Part shown: piece after piece, positions 8,722 to 17,800 of the stretch
How the letters are laid out: every line of letters begins with the position of its first letter
Numbering within the stretch: position 1 is the stretch's first letter
Source: a bacterium
GTDB taxonomy: Bacteria; Vulcanimicrobiota; Vulcanimicrobiia; Vulcanimicrobiales; SCRA01
Assembly (NCBI GenBank): GCA_004298675.1
Contig: SCRI01000017.1
Coordinates: forward strand, 1-44,538
Direction: 5' to 3'
DNA: 44,538 nt
Made by a program: the position numbers and the translations under genes
The notes under the pieces: model-generated
What the model saw: the letters and a program-made list of their open reading frames with translations, nothing else
Told to the model about the DNA's origin: nothing
The model's database searches: none

Positions 8722-10640
8722 GTGAGACCGAACGCTCGCTCTACCTGCATGACGTGCCGCTGGAAGAGGCGCGCGCGCGTTTCGAGGCGTTGCTGCAGCG
8801 CAGCGGCGCGGCGGCGGCGCTGACCGGGGAGACCGTCGCGCTACGGGATGCGCTCGACCGCGTGGCCGCGGCCAATGTCGGTGCACGCCTCTCGTCGCCG
8901 CACTACCACGCCTGCGCGATGGATGGCATCGCGGTCTTGGCCGCTCGCACGGCCGGGGCCAGCGAGGCCGCTCCCGTACGTTTGCAGCTAGGGACGGAGG
9001 CGGTCAGCGTCGACACCGGCGATCCGCTGCCGCCCGATTGCGATGCCGTGGTGATGGCGGAGGTCGTGGAGAGCCTGCCCGAAGGCCGGGTGCTGCTGCG
9101 CGCGCCGGTGGCGCCCTGGGAGCACGTGCGCCCCATCGGTGAGGACGTCGTGGCCTCCGAGTTGGTGGTGGCCGCCGGCGATCGCTTGCGCGCGGTAGAT
9201 CTCGCCGCGCTCGCCGCTGCCGGAGTCACGCACCTGGAGGTAGTGCGTCGCCCGCGCGTTGCCGTCATCACGACCGGCAGCGAGCTCGTGGCTCCGGATG
9301 TACAACCGCGGCCTGGCGAGATTCTCGACTCCAACGGCGTGCTGCTCGCCGCCTCCGTCGAGGCCTGGGGCGGCGTGCCGGTCGCCCAGGAGCGCGTGCC
9401 GGACGATCTGGCTGCGCTGGCGCACGCGCTGGAGGTGGCGCTCGAGCAGTGCGACGCGGTGGTGATCAATGCGGGGTCGAGCGCGGGTCGAGAGGACTAC
9501 ACGGCCCGCGTCATCGCGGAGCGTGGGGACGTGGTGGTGCACGGCGTGGCGATCCGTCCGGGGCATCCGCTGATCCTGGGCGCGGCACGCGGCAAGCCGG
9601 TACTCGGCATTCCGGGTTATCCGGTGAGTGCGGCGCTGTGCGCGGAGCTTTTCCTGCGGCCCCTCGTGGAGCGGCTGTCGGGACGCCGGTCTGCGCAGCC
9701 CGAGCGCGTCCAGGCGCGTCTGGCACGCAAGCTGTTCTCGCCGCTCGGCGAAGAAGAGTACGTGCGCGCCGTGGTCGCACCCGTGGACGGCACGCTTACG
9801 GCGTTACCGCTCAAGCGCGGTGCCGGAGCCATCAGCTCCCTCGCGCGGGCTAATGCCCTGCTGCTCTCGCCGCGTGAGAGCGAGGGCTACCGGCAGGGAG
9901 AGTTCGCGCCGGCGCTGCTGCTGCGCTCGCCCGGGCGCGTCGCCCGCACGCTGCTGGCGGCGGGCTCACACGACGTCGCGCTCGACGCGCTGAGCGCCGC
10001 GCTGCGCGCGCGCGGCTACGATCTCGTCTCCTCCAACGTGGGATCGATCGCGGGTTTGGTCTCGCTCAAGGCCCGGGCCTGCCATTTGGCCGGCACGCAT
10101 GTACTGGATCCCGCCAGCGGAACGTACAACGAGCTCGCGGTGGCCCACTACTGCGAAGACGAACGCGTGGCGCTGATCGGTTTCGTGGAGCGCGTGCAAG
10201 GGCTGATCGTGGCGCACGGCAATCCGTTGCAGCTGGAGTCCGTCGCCGACGTGGCGCACACGGGCGCACGTTTTGTGAACCGGCAACGCGATTCGGGAAC
10301 GCGAATCCTGCTGGACTATCTGCTGGCACAGGCGGGTCTGCGTCCAGAAAGCCTCAACGGATACGAGCGCATCGAATTCACCCACACAGCCGTGGCCGCG
10401 CTGGTGCGCGACGGCGCTGCCGACTGCGGTGTGGGGATTCTGGCCGCCGCGCAGGCGCTGGGCTGCGGCTTCGTGCCGTTGGCTCAAGAGCGTTACGAAC
10501 TTGCGACGCTGCCTTCGCGTTTAGAGGAGGAAGCGTTCCGCGTGCTGCTGCAGACGTTGCGCGAACCCAGGTTGCGCGAGGAGATCGTGGCCTTTGGGGG
10601 CTACCGCGTCGAGCATAGCGGCGAGATCCGCATGCGCTAG
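8718..10640 (+). CDS. MoeA-like molybdotransferase fused to a substrate-binding-protein-like domain
   Basis: A 640-residue two-part protein. Residues ~1-405 are a complete MoeA: YHACAMDGIAVLA, DCDAVVMAE, RVAVITTGSELVAPD, VINAGSSAGREDYTAR (MPT-binding) and LGIPGYPVSAA. Residues ~415-640 match the PBP-like domain (PF12727 type) related to molybdate-binding LysR/ModE-associated modules, with GSHDVALDAL, SNVGSIAGLVSL, HVLDPASGTYN and DCGVGILAAAQALG. No signal peptide is present, so this domain would act in the cytosol, probably as a metal-oxyanion sensor or donor for the MoeA half (inference). It starts at GTG 8718 overlapping the first moeA stop. A division of labour between Mo and W is possible for the pair. 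Confidence 0.9.
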   Translation: MSETERSLYLHDVPLEEARARFEALLQRSGAAAALTGETVALRDALDRVAAANVGARLSSPHYHACAMDGIAVLAARTAGASEAAPVRLQLGTEAVSVDTGDPLPPDCDAVVMAEVVESLPEGRVLLRAPVAPWEHVRPIGEDVVASELVVAAGDRLRAVDLAALAAAGVTHLEVVRRPRVAVITTGSELVAPDVQPRPGEILDSNGVLLAASVEAWGGVPVAQERVPDDLAALAHALEVALEQCDAVVINAGSSAGREDYTARVIAERGDVVVHGVAIRPGHPLILGAARGKPVLGIPGYPVSAALCAELFLRPLVERLSGRRSAQPERVQARLARKLFSPLGEEEYVRAVVAPVDGTLTALPLKRGAGAISSLARANALLLSPRESEGYRQGEFAPALLLRSPGRVARTLLAAGSHDVALDALSAALRARGYDLVSSNVGSIAGLVSLKARACHLAGTHVLDPASGTYNELAVAHYCEDERVALIGFVERVQGLIVAHGNPLQLESVADVAHTGARFVNRQRDSGTRILLDYLLAQAGLRPESLNGYERIEFTHTAVAALVRDGAADCGVGILAAAQALGCGFVPLAQERYELATLPSRLEEEAFRVLLQTLREPRLREEIVAFGGYRVEHSGEIRMR

Positions 10641-10975
10641 CTAGGGTCGCGTGTATAGCGTGTGTATTCGACCCGCTCGAGCGTCAGCAATCCCTCGCTC
10701 ACCATCTCGCCGATCAGCGGGACCAGCGCGTCGATGCGCTCCTCGTCATCGACGACTTCGATGAGGATCGGCAAGTTGGGCCTCAGTGAGAACACGCTGG
10801 CTTGATGCAGCTCGCGATGCGCGCCGAAACCTTCGACGCCGCGAAAGACGGTGGCGCCGGCGGCGCCGTTGCGGCGCAGCACGTCGACGATGGCGGTGTA
10901 CAGCGGCTGTCCGTGCCAGCGATCGTTCTCGTCGACGAAGATGCGCAGGAGCCTTCCGAAAGCGCTTACCTTCAA
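10637..10975 (-). CDS. DUF190 (PII-like) protein, first of two
   Basis: A 112-residue DUF190 protein. This family adopts a PII-like ferredoxin fold and is often encoded beside crcB-type fluoride channels. Family features: LLRIFVDENDRWHGQPLYTAIVDVLRR, then the GAAGATVFRGVEGFGAH segment and LPILIEVVDDEERIDALVPL. Start is TTG 10975, with AAGGAG 7 bases upstream inside the end of the preceding DUF190 gene. It is the last gene of a crcB-DUF190-DUF190 unit and its stop touches the convergent moeA-fusion gene. It shares a recognisable pattern with its neighbour, so the pair probably arose by duplication. The biochemical role of DUF190 is unproven. Confidence 0.85.
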   Translation of the reverse strand: MKVSAFGRLLRIFVDENDRWHGQPLYTAIVDVLRRNGAAGATVFRGVEGFGAHRELHQASVFSLRPNLPILIEVVDDEERIDALVPLIGEMVSEGLLTLERVEYTRYTRDPS

Positions 10976-10979
10976 CGGG

Positions 10980-11294
10980 TTACTCCTTCACGGTCTCGAT
11001 GCGTTCGCTCGTGACCAGCGCCTCGACGAGCATCTCGTCGAAGAGCGCGAAGAGCGCCTCGACACGCTCCTCCTGCAGCACGATCTCGATGACCACCGGA
11101 AGATCCTGTGACAGCTCGAAGATGCGCGCGGTGCGCATGCCGGCGTGCGAGCCGTAACCAGCGATGGCTTTGAACGTAACACAGCCGGGAAAGCCGCCGG
11201 CTGCCAAACGCAGGAGCAGGGCCCGATGCAAGGGCCGGCCGTGATGACGCTCGGCTTCGCGTACGTAGACGCGTACGAGCCGCGCCGCGCTCAA
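10980..11294 (-). CDS. DUF190 (PII-like) protein, second of two
   Basis: A 104-residue DUF190 protein with the family pattern VRVYVREAERHHGRPLHRAL, then FPGCVTFKAIAGYGSHAG and LPVVIEIVLQEERVEALFAL. The start is TTG 11294, overlapping the crcB stop by 4 bases (TTGA), so it is probably translationally coupled to the channel gene. Its GYGSHAG loop corresponds to the GFGAH loop of the downstream paralogue; in PII-like folds this region lies near the ligand cleft. A regulatory or accessory role for the CrcB channel is suggested by the gene order only. Confidence 0.85.
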   Translation of the reverse strand: MSAARLVRVYVREAERHHGRPLHRALLLRLAAGGFPGCVTFKAIAGYGSHAGMRTARIFELSQDLPVVIEIVLQEERVEALFALFDEMLVEALVTSERIETVKE

Positions 11295-11692
11295 CGTAGC
11301 GCTCCCAACAGCCGCGCCGCAATCAACCCAAGATAGGCGGCGGCCAGCCCCCCGCCCAGGCTCGCCATGGTGTAGACGAACGACGCCATCAAGGCGCGCT
11401 CACCGGCGAGGGTCAGCGCTTCGTTGGTGAAGGTGGAGAAGGTGGTGTAGCCGCCCACGAACCCGACCGTCAGCAGGACGCGCGCGGCAGGGCTCAGCGT
11501 GACGACGCGAGTGGTGGAGAGCTCGGCGATCAGTGCAAGGATGAAACTGCCGCTGACGTTGATGAAGAGTGTGGCCCACGGAAAGCCGGGGCCCACGCGC
11601 TCGGTCAACGCGACGGAGACGACGTAGCGCAACATGGAGCCACTGGCTCCGCCGAGGCCTACCGCCAATACGAGCGAGAATCGCAGGTTCAC
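11291..11692 (-). CDS. crcB: fluoride ion channel/transporter CrcB (Fluc)
   Basis: A 133-residue membrane protein of the CrcB/Fluc family, which exports fluoride as a dual-topology dimer in the inner membrane. Motifs: GGASGSMLRYVVS in helix 1, the pore segment TLFINVSGSFILALI (with the conserved Asn), and GFVGGYTTFSTFTNEAL, which carries the TTFSTF polar track and Phe residues. Four hydrophobic helices are visible. A single crcB copy implies a homodimer. Start is GTG 11692. The gene leads a crcB-DUF190-DUF190 unit. I looked for a fluoride riboswitch upstream and did not see one; instead a nested hairpin sits between this gene and the MFS carrier upstream. Confidence 0.93.
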   Translation of the reverse strand: MNLRFSLVLAVGLGGASGSMLRYVVSVALTERVGPGFPWATLFINVSGSFILALIAELSTTRVVTLSPAARVLLTVGFVGGYTTFSTFTNEALTLAGERALMASFVYTMASLGGGLAAAYLGLIAARLLGALR

Positions 11693-11710
11693 GGATGGCG
11701 GCGCTTTCTC

Positions 11711-11760
11711 GCCGTCGCCGCGAGCGACCTCCGCGCGTACGCGGGGCCGCTCGCGACGGC
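11711..11760 (-). other. nested inverted repeat between the MFS gene and crcB
   Basis: GCCGTCGCCGCGAGCG (11711-11726) pairs with CGCTCGCGACGGC (11748-11760), leaving a 3-base bulge. Inside lies a second small hairpin CCGCG-CGTA-CGCGG (11731-11744). It fills most of the 75-bp gap between the MFS stop and the crcB start. No T-run follows on the minus strand, so it is not a classical terminator. A processing site, attenuator or RNA-stability element is possible. Confidence 0.45.
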
Positions 11761-11767
11761 GAATGCT

Positions 11768-13024
11768 CTACGCGGTCACGGCCCCTTTCACGCCGATAGC
11801 CTTCTGCGGCGGCTTGGTGATCAGCGGCAGAATGATCGAGAGCAGCAGCATGATCGCGAACGGTACCAGTGCTCCGTGGTAGGAACCGGTGAGATCGCGA
11901 ATGCGGCTCCCGAATAGCGGACCGGCCAATCCGGCCACGCCCCAGGCGGTGAGTATCCAGCCGTAGTTGACGCCCATGTACTTCACGCCGAAGTAGTCGG
12001 CCGTGAACGACGGCATCGTTCCGAAGCCTCCGCCGTAGCAGAGGAGCACGATGGAGAAGAGCAGGACGAACGCGCTCGGTGAGTGGCCCGTAACGTTGAG
12101 GATCAGGAAGACCACCACCTGCACGCCATAGATCAACCCGTAGGCCCAACGGCGGCCGATGCGGTCGCTGACGGTGCCCCAAAACCATCGCCCCACGCCG
12201 TTGAAGATCGACATGATGCTGACGAGTCCGGCCGCTGCGACCGGCGTCATACCGGCCAGCTCCACGCCCATCGGCGCAGCCTGCGAGATGACGAAGATGC
12301 CCGCGGTAACGTTCAGGAACAGCATGCCCCACAGCGCGTAGAATTGCCAGCGCCCGAACATCTCCTCGGGCGGAAAGTCGGCGCCCGACGACTTCGAAGC
12401 CTGCACCGGCGGCGGTGTCCAGCCGGGAACGGTATAGCCTTCCGGCGGATTACGCAGAATCGAGGCGAAGATCAGGCCGATGATCAGGTAGATGATCCCA
12501 GCGTAGAGGAACGTGTGCAGGACACCAACGTCGCGGATCAGCGGGTTGAGCACCGGCCGCGCGAAGATGAACGCGCCCAAGCCGAAGCCCATCACGACGA
12601 AGCCGCTGGCGAAGCCGCGCCGGTCGGGGAACCACTTCGTGACCATGGTGACCGCGCAGATGTACACCATGCCCAGCCCCAGGCCACCGATGACGCCGTA
12701 GGTGAGGTAGAGCCACGGCCAGTTGAGTGCTCCTGTGCCTAGCCCGGCGAGGATGTTCCCCACCGACCAGAAGAGTACGCCCGCGATGGTGACCGTGCGC
12801 GGCCCCGCGCGATCCTGCCAGCGGCCGCCGATCACGGCGCCCACGCCCAGGAAGAAGATGGCAAGTGCAAATGCCCACGACGTCGTCGTGGCGTTCCATC
12901 CGAAGATCGCTTCGAGCGGCTTGACGTGGACGCTCCACGCGTAGACCGTCCCGATGGTCATGTTGACGATCGCGCCCGAGATCGCCATGAGCCATCGGTT
13001 CGGCGTCGCTGCTGTCGGTGACAT
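11768..13024 (-). CDS. MFS transporter of the oxalate:formate antiporter (OFA) family
   Basis: A 418-residue, 12-helix major facilitator of the OFA type. Helix 1 has GAIVNMTIGTVYAWSV, followed by ALAIFFLGVGAVIGGRWQDRAGPR, the MFS motif A loop between helices 2 and 3. GLGLGMVYICAVTMVTKWFPDRRGFASG is the very characteristic OFA segment, and GRWFWGTVSDRIGRR is the second motif A. OFA carriers exchange oxalate, formate or related carboxylates. The gene follows the formate dehydrogenase genes on the same strand, 15 bases after the NrfD-like subunit, with GGAGGA 6 bases before its ATG. This supports import of formate or oxalate for that enzyme, but the substrate is inferred. Confidence 0.88.
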   Translation of the reverse strand: MSPTAATPNRWLMAISGAIVNMTIGTVYAWSVHVKPLEAIFGWNATTTSWAFALAIFFLGVGAVIGGRWQDRAGPRTVTIAGVLFWSVGNILAGLGTGALNWPWLYLTYGVIGGLGLGMVYICAVTMVTKWFPDRRGFASGFVVMGFGLGAFIFARPVLNPLIRDVGVLHTFLYAGIIYLIIGLIFASILRNPPEGYTVPGWTPPPVQASKSSGADFPPEEMFGRWQFYALWGMLFLNVTAGIFVISQAAPMGVELAGMTPVAAAGLVSIMSIFNGVGRWFWGTVSDRIGRRWAYGLIYGVQVVVFLILNVTGHSPSAFVLLFSIVLLCYGGGFGTMPSFTADYFGVKYMGVNYGWILTAWGVAGLAGPLFGSRIRDLTGSYHGALVPFAIMLLLSIILPLITKPPQKAIGVKGAVTA

Positions 13025-13039
13025 GCGATGTCCTCCGTA

Positions 13040-14065
13040 TCACTCTGGTTGACGTAAGGCGGCACGCGGGTCATCGGCCGAGGCCCTGCCCGCTTCGATC
13101 AGGGACTTCCGCAAGACGTACCCGCCGTAGAGCGTGAGGCCCGCGGCGATCAGCGTCTTGACAACGTTGGGTTTGCCGGCATGGCTTGGTTTGGTGAAAA
13201 GGCTGGCGAGATTGAGCAGGGCCGGAACCGCGATCCCGCCCACGAGCGTATTGGCACGCAATCGCTGTCCGGTCTCTCCGCCGAACAGTGCGTTGCCCGT
13301 CTCGCCTGCCGACGAGGCGTAGTCAACGAGCAGTACGCCCTCGGTCAACGACGCGACGAACTCGATGCGCTCGAGCTTGTTGATGCTTCTCGCGGAACCG
13401 CCGCGGAGCGCCAAGAGAGCCGCTTGGGCGGCGCAGGCCGTGGCGACGGCCGAGCAGACGAAGATGGCCGGGATCTGGCGGCGTCCGCTGTTCCACACGG
13501 GGACGGCCGTAGCCGAGATCAGCACGCCGGTGTATGACCCGGTGAAGGCAGCGGCCAGCGCGTGCGCCAGATTGCGTGGGCCGCGCGGCAGGAGGCCCCC
13601 GAGCAGCCACGGCACACGCCCGCGTCCGCGCAACTCCTCCAGCACGGCGATCGCGGAGAGGCCTGAGAAGCTCAGGAGGGACCAAACGCCGACCGACATC
13701 GGAGACTTCAGTTTGAGGATGCGGGTCATGTTCAGAAAGCGCTCTGGGCGCCCGAGATCCTTGATCAGCAGCAGCGGGCTGATCGCAGCGCCCACGAGCG
13801 CCAGCCAGCGGCCGTTGCGCACGACCGCTTCATCGCCTTCAGCGCCGAACGTGTCGGCGGCAGCGGCCAGAATGGCGCTGCCGCTCATGAGTCCGCCGAT
13901 GTAGAAGTACCAGATGATCTCCCAGCGCCAGTGTGCGCCGCGCAGCACCGGGTGATCGTAGTACGAGCGCTGATTGCGCCCGAAGCCGCCGTCGCCCCGC
14001 GCTAGACTCGCGGCGACGGCATCCGGCGTGATCTGGACGATGTCGCCGTGGGTGACGCCAGCCAT
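13040..14065 (-). CDS. NrfD/PsrC-family membrane subunit of formate dehydrogenase
   Basis: A 341-residue polytopic membrane protein of the NrfD/PsrC family, the quinone-reactive anchor of molybdopterin oxidoreductase complexes. The soluble N-terminus (about 45 residues) contains GGFGRNQRSYYDHPVLRGAHW, followed by WEIIWYFYIGGLMSGSAILAAAAD, a typical first NrfD helix, and GRWLALVGAAISPLLLIKDLGRPERFLNM, the strongest family signature. Further hydrophobic helices include GSYTGVLISATAVPVW. The start ATG 14065 overlaps the stop of the iron-sulfur subunit by one base, so the frame open further upstream is not used. Together with the two upstream genes it forms a catalytic/iron-sulfur/membrane complex passing electrons from formate to quinone. 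Confidence 0.88.
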   Translation of the reverse strand: MAGVTHGDIVQITPDAVAASLARGDGGFGRNQRSYYDHPVLRGAHWRWEIIWYFYIGGLMSGSAILAAAADTFGAEGDEAVVRNGRWLALVGAAISPLLLIKDLGRPERFLNMTRILKLKSPMSVGVWSLLSFSGLSAIAVLEELRGRGRVPWLLGGLLPRGPRNLAHALAAAFTGSYTGVLISATAVPVWNSGRRQIPAIFVCSAVATACAAQAALLALRGGSARSINKLERIEFVASLTEGVLLVDYASSAGETGNALFGGETGQRLRANTLVGGIAVPALLNLASLFTKPSHAGKPNVVKTLIAAGLTLYGGYVLRKSLIEAGRASADDPRAALRQPE

Positions 14066-14838
14066 CAGCGGCTCCTGAACGCCTGCATCGCCACGATTGC
14101 CAGCGCTGCGGTGGCGAGAAACCCGCTGAGATAGGCCACGGGCTGGTAGGTTGAGGGAAGCACGGGTTTGGGCGGAAGGTTGAAGACTTCGGGGCGATCG
14201 GTGATGAGGAAGAACGCGTTGAGATCGCCGACCGAGGTGTCTTCGTCGACGCCGTAGAGCCGCGCCGGCACGTTGCGCGCCAGCAGCTCCTCGGTGCGCC
14301 GCCGGGCGCGCTCCTTGAGTTGCTCGACGGGCCCGAATTGGATCGAGTCCGTGGGACACGCCTTGGCGCAGGCGGGTTCAATGCCATCCTTCATGCGGTC
14401 GTAGCAGAGCGTGCACTTCTGCGCCACGCCCTGGTCCGGCTCGAGTGCGATGACGCCGAATGGGCAAGCGGGCACGCAGTAGCCGCAACCGTTACAGATA
14501 TCCGGCTGGACGTAGACGGCACCGTACTCGTTGCGGATGATGGCGCCGGTGGGACAGGCCTCCATGCAGCCGGCGTGCGTGCAGTGTTTGCAGACATCCG
14601 ACATCATCACCCAGCGCGACTCGGCTGGATTGATACGATCGAACTGCTCGACGAAGTCCACGTGGCGCCAGGTCGTCGCTGAGAGGCGTCCGGTGTTGTC
14701 GTAGGAGTTCCCGGAGAGCGCATAACCGTCCGAGGGCAATTGATTCCACTGCTTGCAGGCAACCTCGCACGCCTTGCACCCGATGCAGAGCGTCACGTCG
14801 GTAAAAAATCCCATGTCGGGGGAAGCGTCGTCGATCAT
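14065..14838 (-). CDS. fdhB: formate dehydrogenase iron-sulfur (beta) subunit
   Basis: A 257-residue ferredoxin-like electron-transfer subunit. Four Cys clusters fit four [4Fe-4S] centres: CIGCKACEVAC (18-28), CKHCTHAGCMEACPTGAI, CNGCGYCVPACPFGV, and CTLCYDRMKDG followed by ACAKACPTDSI. A hydrophobic stretch near the C-terminus (VAYLSGFLATAALAIVAMQAF) is a membrane anchor, as in FdnH/FdoH. The start overlaps the end of the catalytic subunit by 4 bases (ATGA) and the stop overlaps the NrfD start by 1, so all three subunits are coupled. The Cys spacing and the context with a selenocysteine FDH support this subunit rather than another oxidoreductase. Confidence 0.94.
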   Translation of the reverse strand: MIDDASPDMGFFTDVTLCIGCKACEVACKQWNQLPSDGYALSGNSYDNTGRLSATTWRHVDFVEQFDRINPAESRWVMMSDVCKHCTHAGCMEACPTGAIIRNEYGAVYVQPDICNGCGYCVPACPFGVIALEPDQGVAQKCTLCYDRMKDGIEPACAKACPTDSIQFGPVEQLKERARRRTEELLARNVPARLYGVDEDTSVGDLNAFFLITDRPEVFNLPPKPVLPSTYQPVAYLSGFLATAALAIVAMQAFRSR

Positions 14839-17800
14839 GACCGTTCCTCGTGACGATGCGTGTAGCGAGAGGCCGCCATGATCGTCTCCGGCGGCACGAT
14901 CTCCGGCGAGGTTGCCTCATCGGCGGATTTCGAACTCACGGCGCCCGCGCGCGTGGGCGTCCCCAGCGGGTTGCGTTGACCCAACGGTACGTCGTCGTCG
15001 GCGGCGTAGGGACGGGCGGCGCTGCGGCGTCCGGGGCGAATGTTGCACGTGAATGCCTTGCCCTCGTGGATCGAGACGTTGGGGTCGGCGACCATGGGGG
15101 GAAGGTCGTTGGGGGTGTCGCCCGTGACGACGCCTTGCGTGCCCCAGTGCCACGGCAAGCCGATCTGGTGGACGAAGCGTCCCTTGCCCAGCCGGATCGG
15201 CTGCATGCGCCCGGTAACCAGCGCCTTGGCCTCCACCTCGGCGCGCGCCGTCTCGATGGTCACCCACTCGCCGTTGCGGATGCCGCGCTCTACCGCCAAC
15301 TCCGGTGAGATCTCGCAGAAGAGCTCCGGCTGCAACTCCGCCAGCCACGGCAGCCAGCGTGACATCGCGCCACTGAGGTGGTGTTCGGTGAGGCGATACG
15401 TCGTGATGATGTAGGGGTAGCGCGGATCGCCGATGTCGTGGTAGGGGTTGTCGCGCCGGCGCCACTGCTTGAGCACTGGGTTGTATTGTGCGTTGGGATA
15501 GAGCGCGTTGCCGACGGGCGACTCCTTGGGCTCGTAGTGCGCCGGCAGCGGTCCGTCGACGGTGCCCGCGGGCGCGAAGAGCTGCACCACCCCATCGGGG
15601 TTCATGATGAAGGGCGAGGCGCCGTCGTGCGCGTCGATACCGCTGCCGTCGGCCTTGGCCGGCGTGTCCGGCGCCTTGCCGACGGGGAAGTCGGGGACGT
15701 CATAGCCCACCCACTTGCTCTGCGCCGCGTCCCACCAGACGTACTTCTTGCGTTCGCTCCAGGGCTTGCCTTCGGGGTCCGCCGAGGCGCGGTTGTAGAT
15801 CTGCCGGCGGTTGGAGGGCCACGACCAAGCCCACTCCAGCGAGACCCAGCGGTCGCCTTTACGCCGGCGCGTGAGGTTCTCGCCGGGTGAGGGATACATG
15901 CCGGAGTATATCCAGCTACCGCAGGCGGTCGAGCCGTCGTCCTTGCATTCGGAGAAGCCCTTGAGCTGCTCGCCGGTGTCGAGGCGGTAGCCGTTCATCT
16001 CGCGCATCACGGCCTCGACGTCCGGATCGCCGAGCGCGCGCTCGTGTGCGTCGGGATGATCGTAGTCCCAGGTCATATCGAGGACGGGGCGGTCGCGCCG
16101 CTGCGTGGAGTCGGCGTAGAGTTGCTTGAGGCGCTTGCCCAACTGATAGACGAAACCCAAGTCGCTGCGGCAGTCGCCGGGCGGATCGACGGCCTTCTCG
16201 TGGAACTGCACCAGCCGCATCGTGTTGGTGAGCGTCCCCGCCTTCTCCGCGATGGCAGCACTGGGCAGGAAGAAGACCTCCGTGGGGATCTGCTTGGGAT
16301 CCACGCCTTCGCGCTTCCAGAATGCCGCGGACTCGATCTCGAAGAGGTCGCGCACGACCAGCCAATCGAGCTTGGCCATGGCGTTGCGCTGAAACTCCGC
16401 GTTCTGCCCGCCCACGGCCGGGTTCTGGCCGAAGAGGATGAGGCCGCGCACCGTGCCGTCCTTCATACCCACGAACATCGGCATGTGGGAATGGTCGCCG
16501 GTGTTCTTCGGCAGGTAGTCGTAGGCCCAGTCGTTGTCCTTGGCGGCGGCGTCACCGTACCACGCCTTCATGAACGAGACCGCGTACTTGGGGAAGTTGT
16601 TCCACCAACCCGTGCGCGGGGTCTGATTCTTACACCAGGTGGCGAAGTCGATCTCGTTCTTCTCCAGCGTGGGTGCCTTCAAGTAGCCCGGGAAGAGATC
16701 GTACAGCGTGGCGTTATCGGTGGAGCCCTGAATGGAGGCATGGCCGCGCAGCGCCATGACGCCACCGCCGGGGCGCCCCATGTTGCCCAGCAACGCTTGC
16801 AGAATGCCGCAGGCGCGGATATTCTGTACGCCGATACTATGCTGCGTCCAGCCCATGGCATAACAGAAGACGGCCGTACGCTCGCGCCCGCTGTTGGTGC
16901 AGAGCAGCTCGGCCAGCTCCAGGAATCGCTCCTGGGGGGAGCCGCAGATGCGCTCCACCATCTCCGGCGTGTAGCGCGCGTAGTGACGGCGCAGAATGTT
17001 CAGCACGCAACGCGGATGCGTCAGCGTGAGATCGCGCTTGGCGCGTGGGGCGTCATGCTCGCCACCGGGCTCCAGTTCGTAACGCCACGTCACCGGATCG
17101 TAGATCCCACGCTCGGCGTCGAAGCCGCTGAAGAGGCCTTCGAGGTCCTCGCTGTCGCGGTAGTCCTCGTTGACGATGAACGACGCGTTGGTGTAGCTGA
17201 CCACGTACTCCTTGAAGTAACGCTCGTGCTCCAGCACGTAGTTGATCAAGCCGCCCAAGAATGCGATGTCGGTACCGGAGCGCAACGGTACGTGTAGATC
17301 GGCTAGAGCGCTGGTACGTGTGAAGCGTGGGTCGACGTGAACCACCTTGGCGCCCTTGGCTTTGGCCTGCATGACGAAGCGGAAGCCCACCGGGTGGCAC
17401 TCCGCGAAATTGCTGCCCTGAATGACGATCAGATCGGAGTGTTGGAGATCCATCAGGAACGTCGTGGCGCCGCCGCGGCCGAAGGAGGTGCCTAGACCAG
17501 GCACCGTCGAGCTATGTCATATCCTGGCCTGGTTCTCGACGAAGCACATGCCAAGACTGCGGAAGAGCTTGGCCATGAGGTAGTTCTCTTCGTTGTCCAG
17601 GGTGGCGCCGCCCAGCGAAGCCAGTGCCATGGTACGATTGACGCGGCGCCCGTGCTCGTCTTCCTCTTGGAACGTCGCGTCGCGCGTCTCCTTGACGCGT
17701 TGCGCGATGCGCTCCATCGCCCACTCCAGCGACACCTCCTGCCACGCCGTTGCTCCGGGCGCGCGGTACTTGCACGTGGTCCAGCGCGCGGGGTTGACGT

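Noticed and set aside
11693-11767. Fluoride riboswitch before crcB
   Set aside because: The conserved pseudoknot sequences of the crcB RNA motif are not visible; only a nested hairpin is present.
17487-17519. TGA in the formate dehydrogenase gene as a frameshift or pseudogene mark
   Set aside because: The frame is unchanged on both sides, the residues align with the Sec site of known formate dehydrogenases, and a SECIS hairpin follows at the right spacing.
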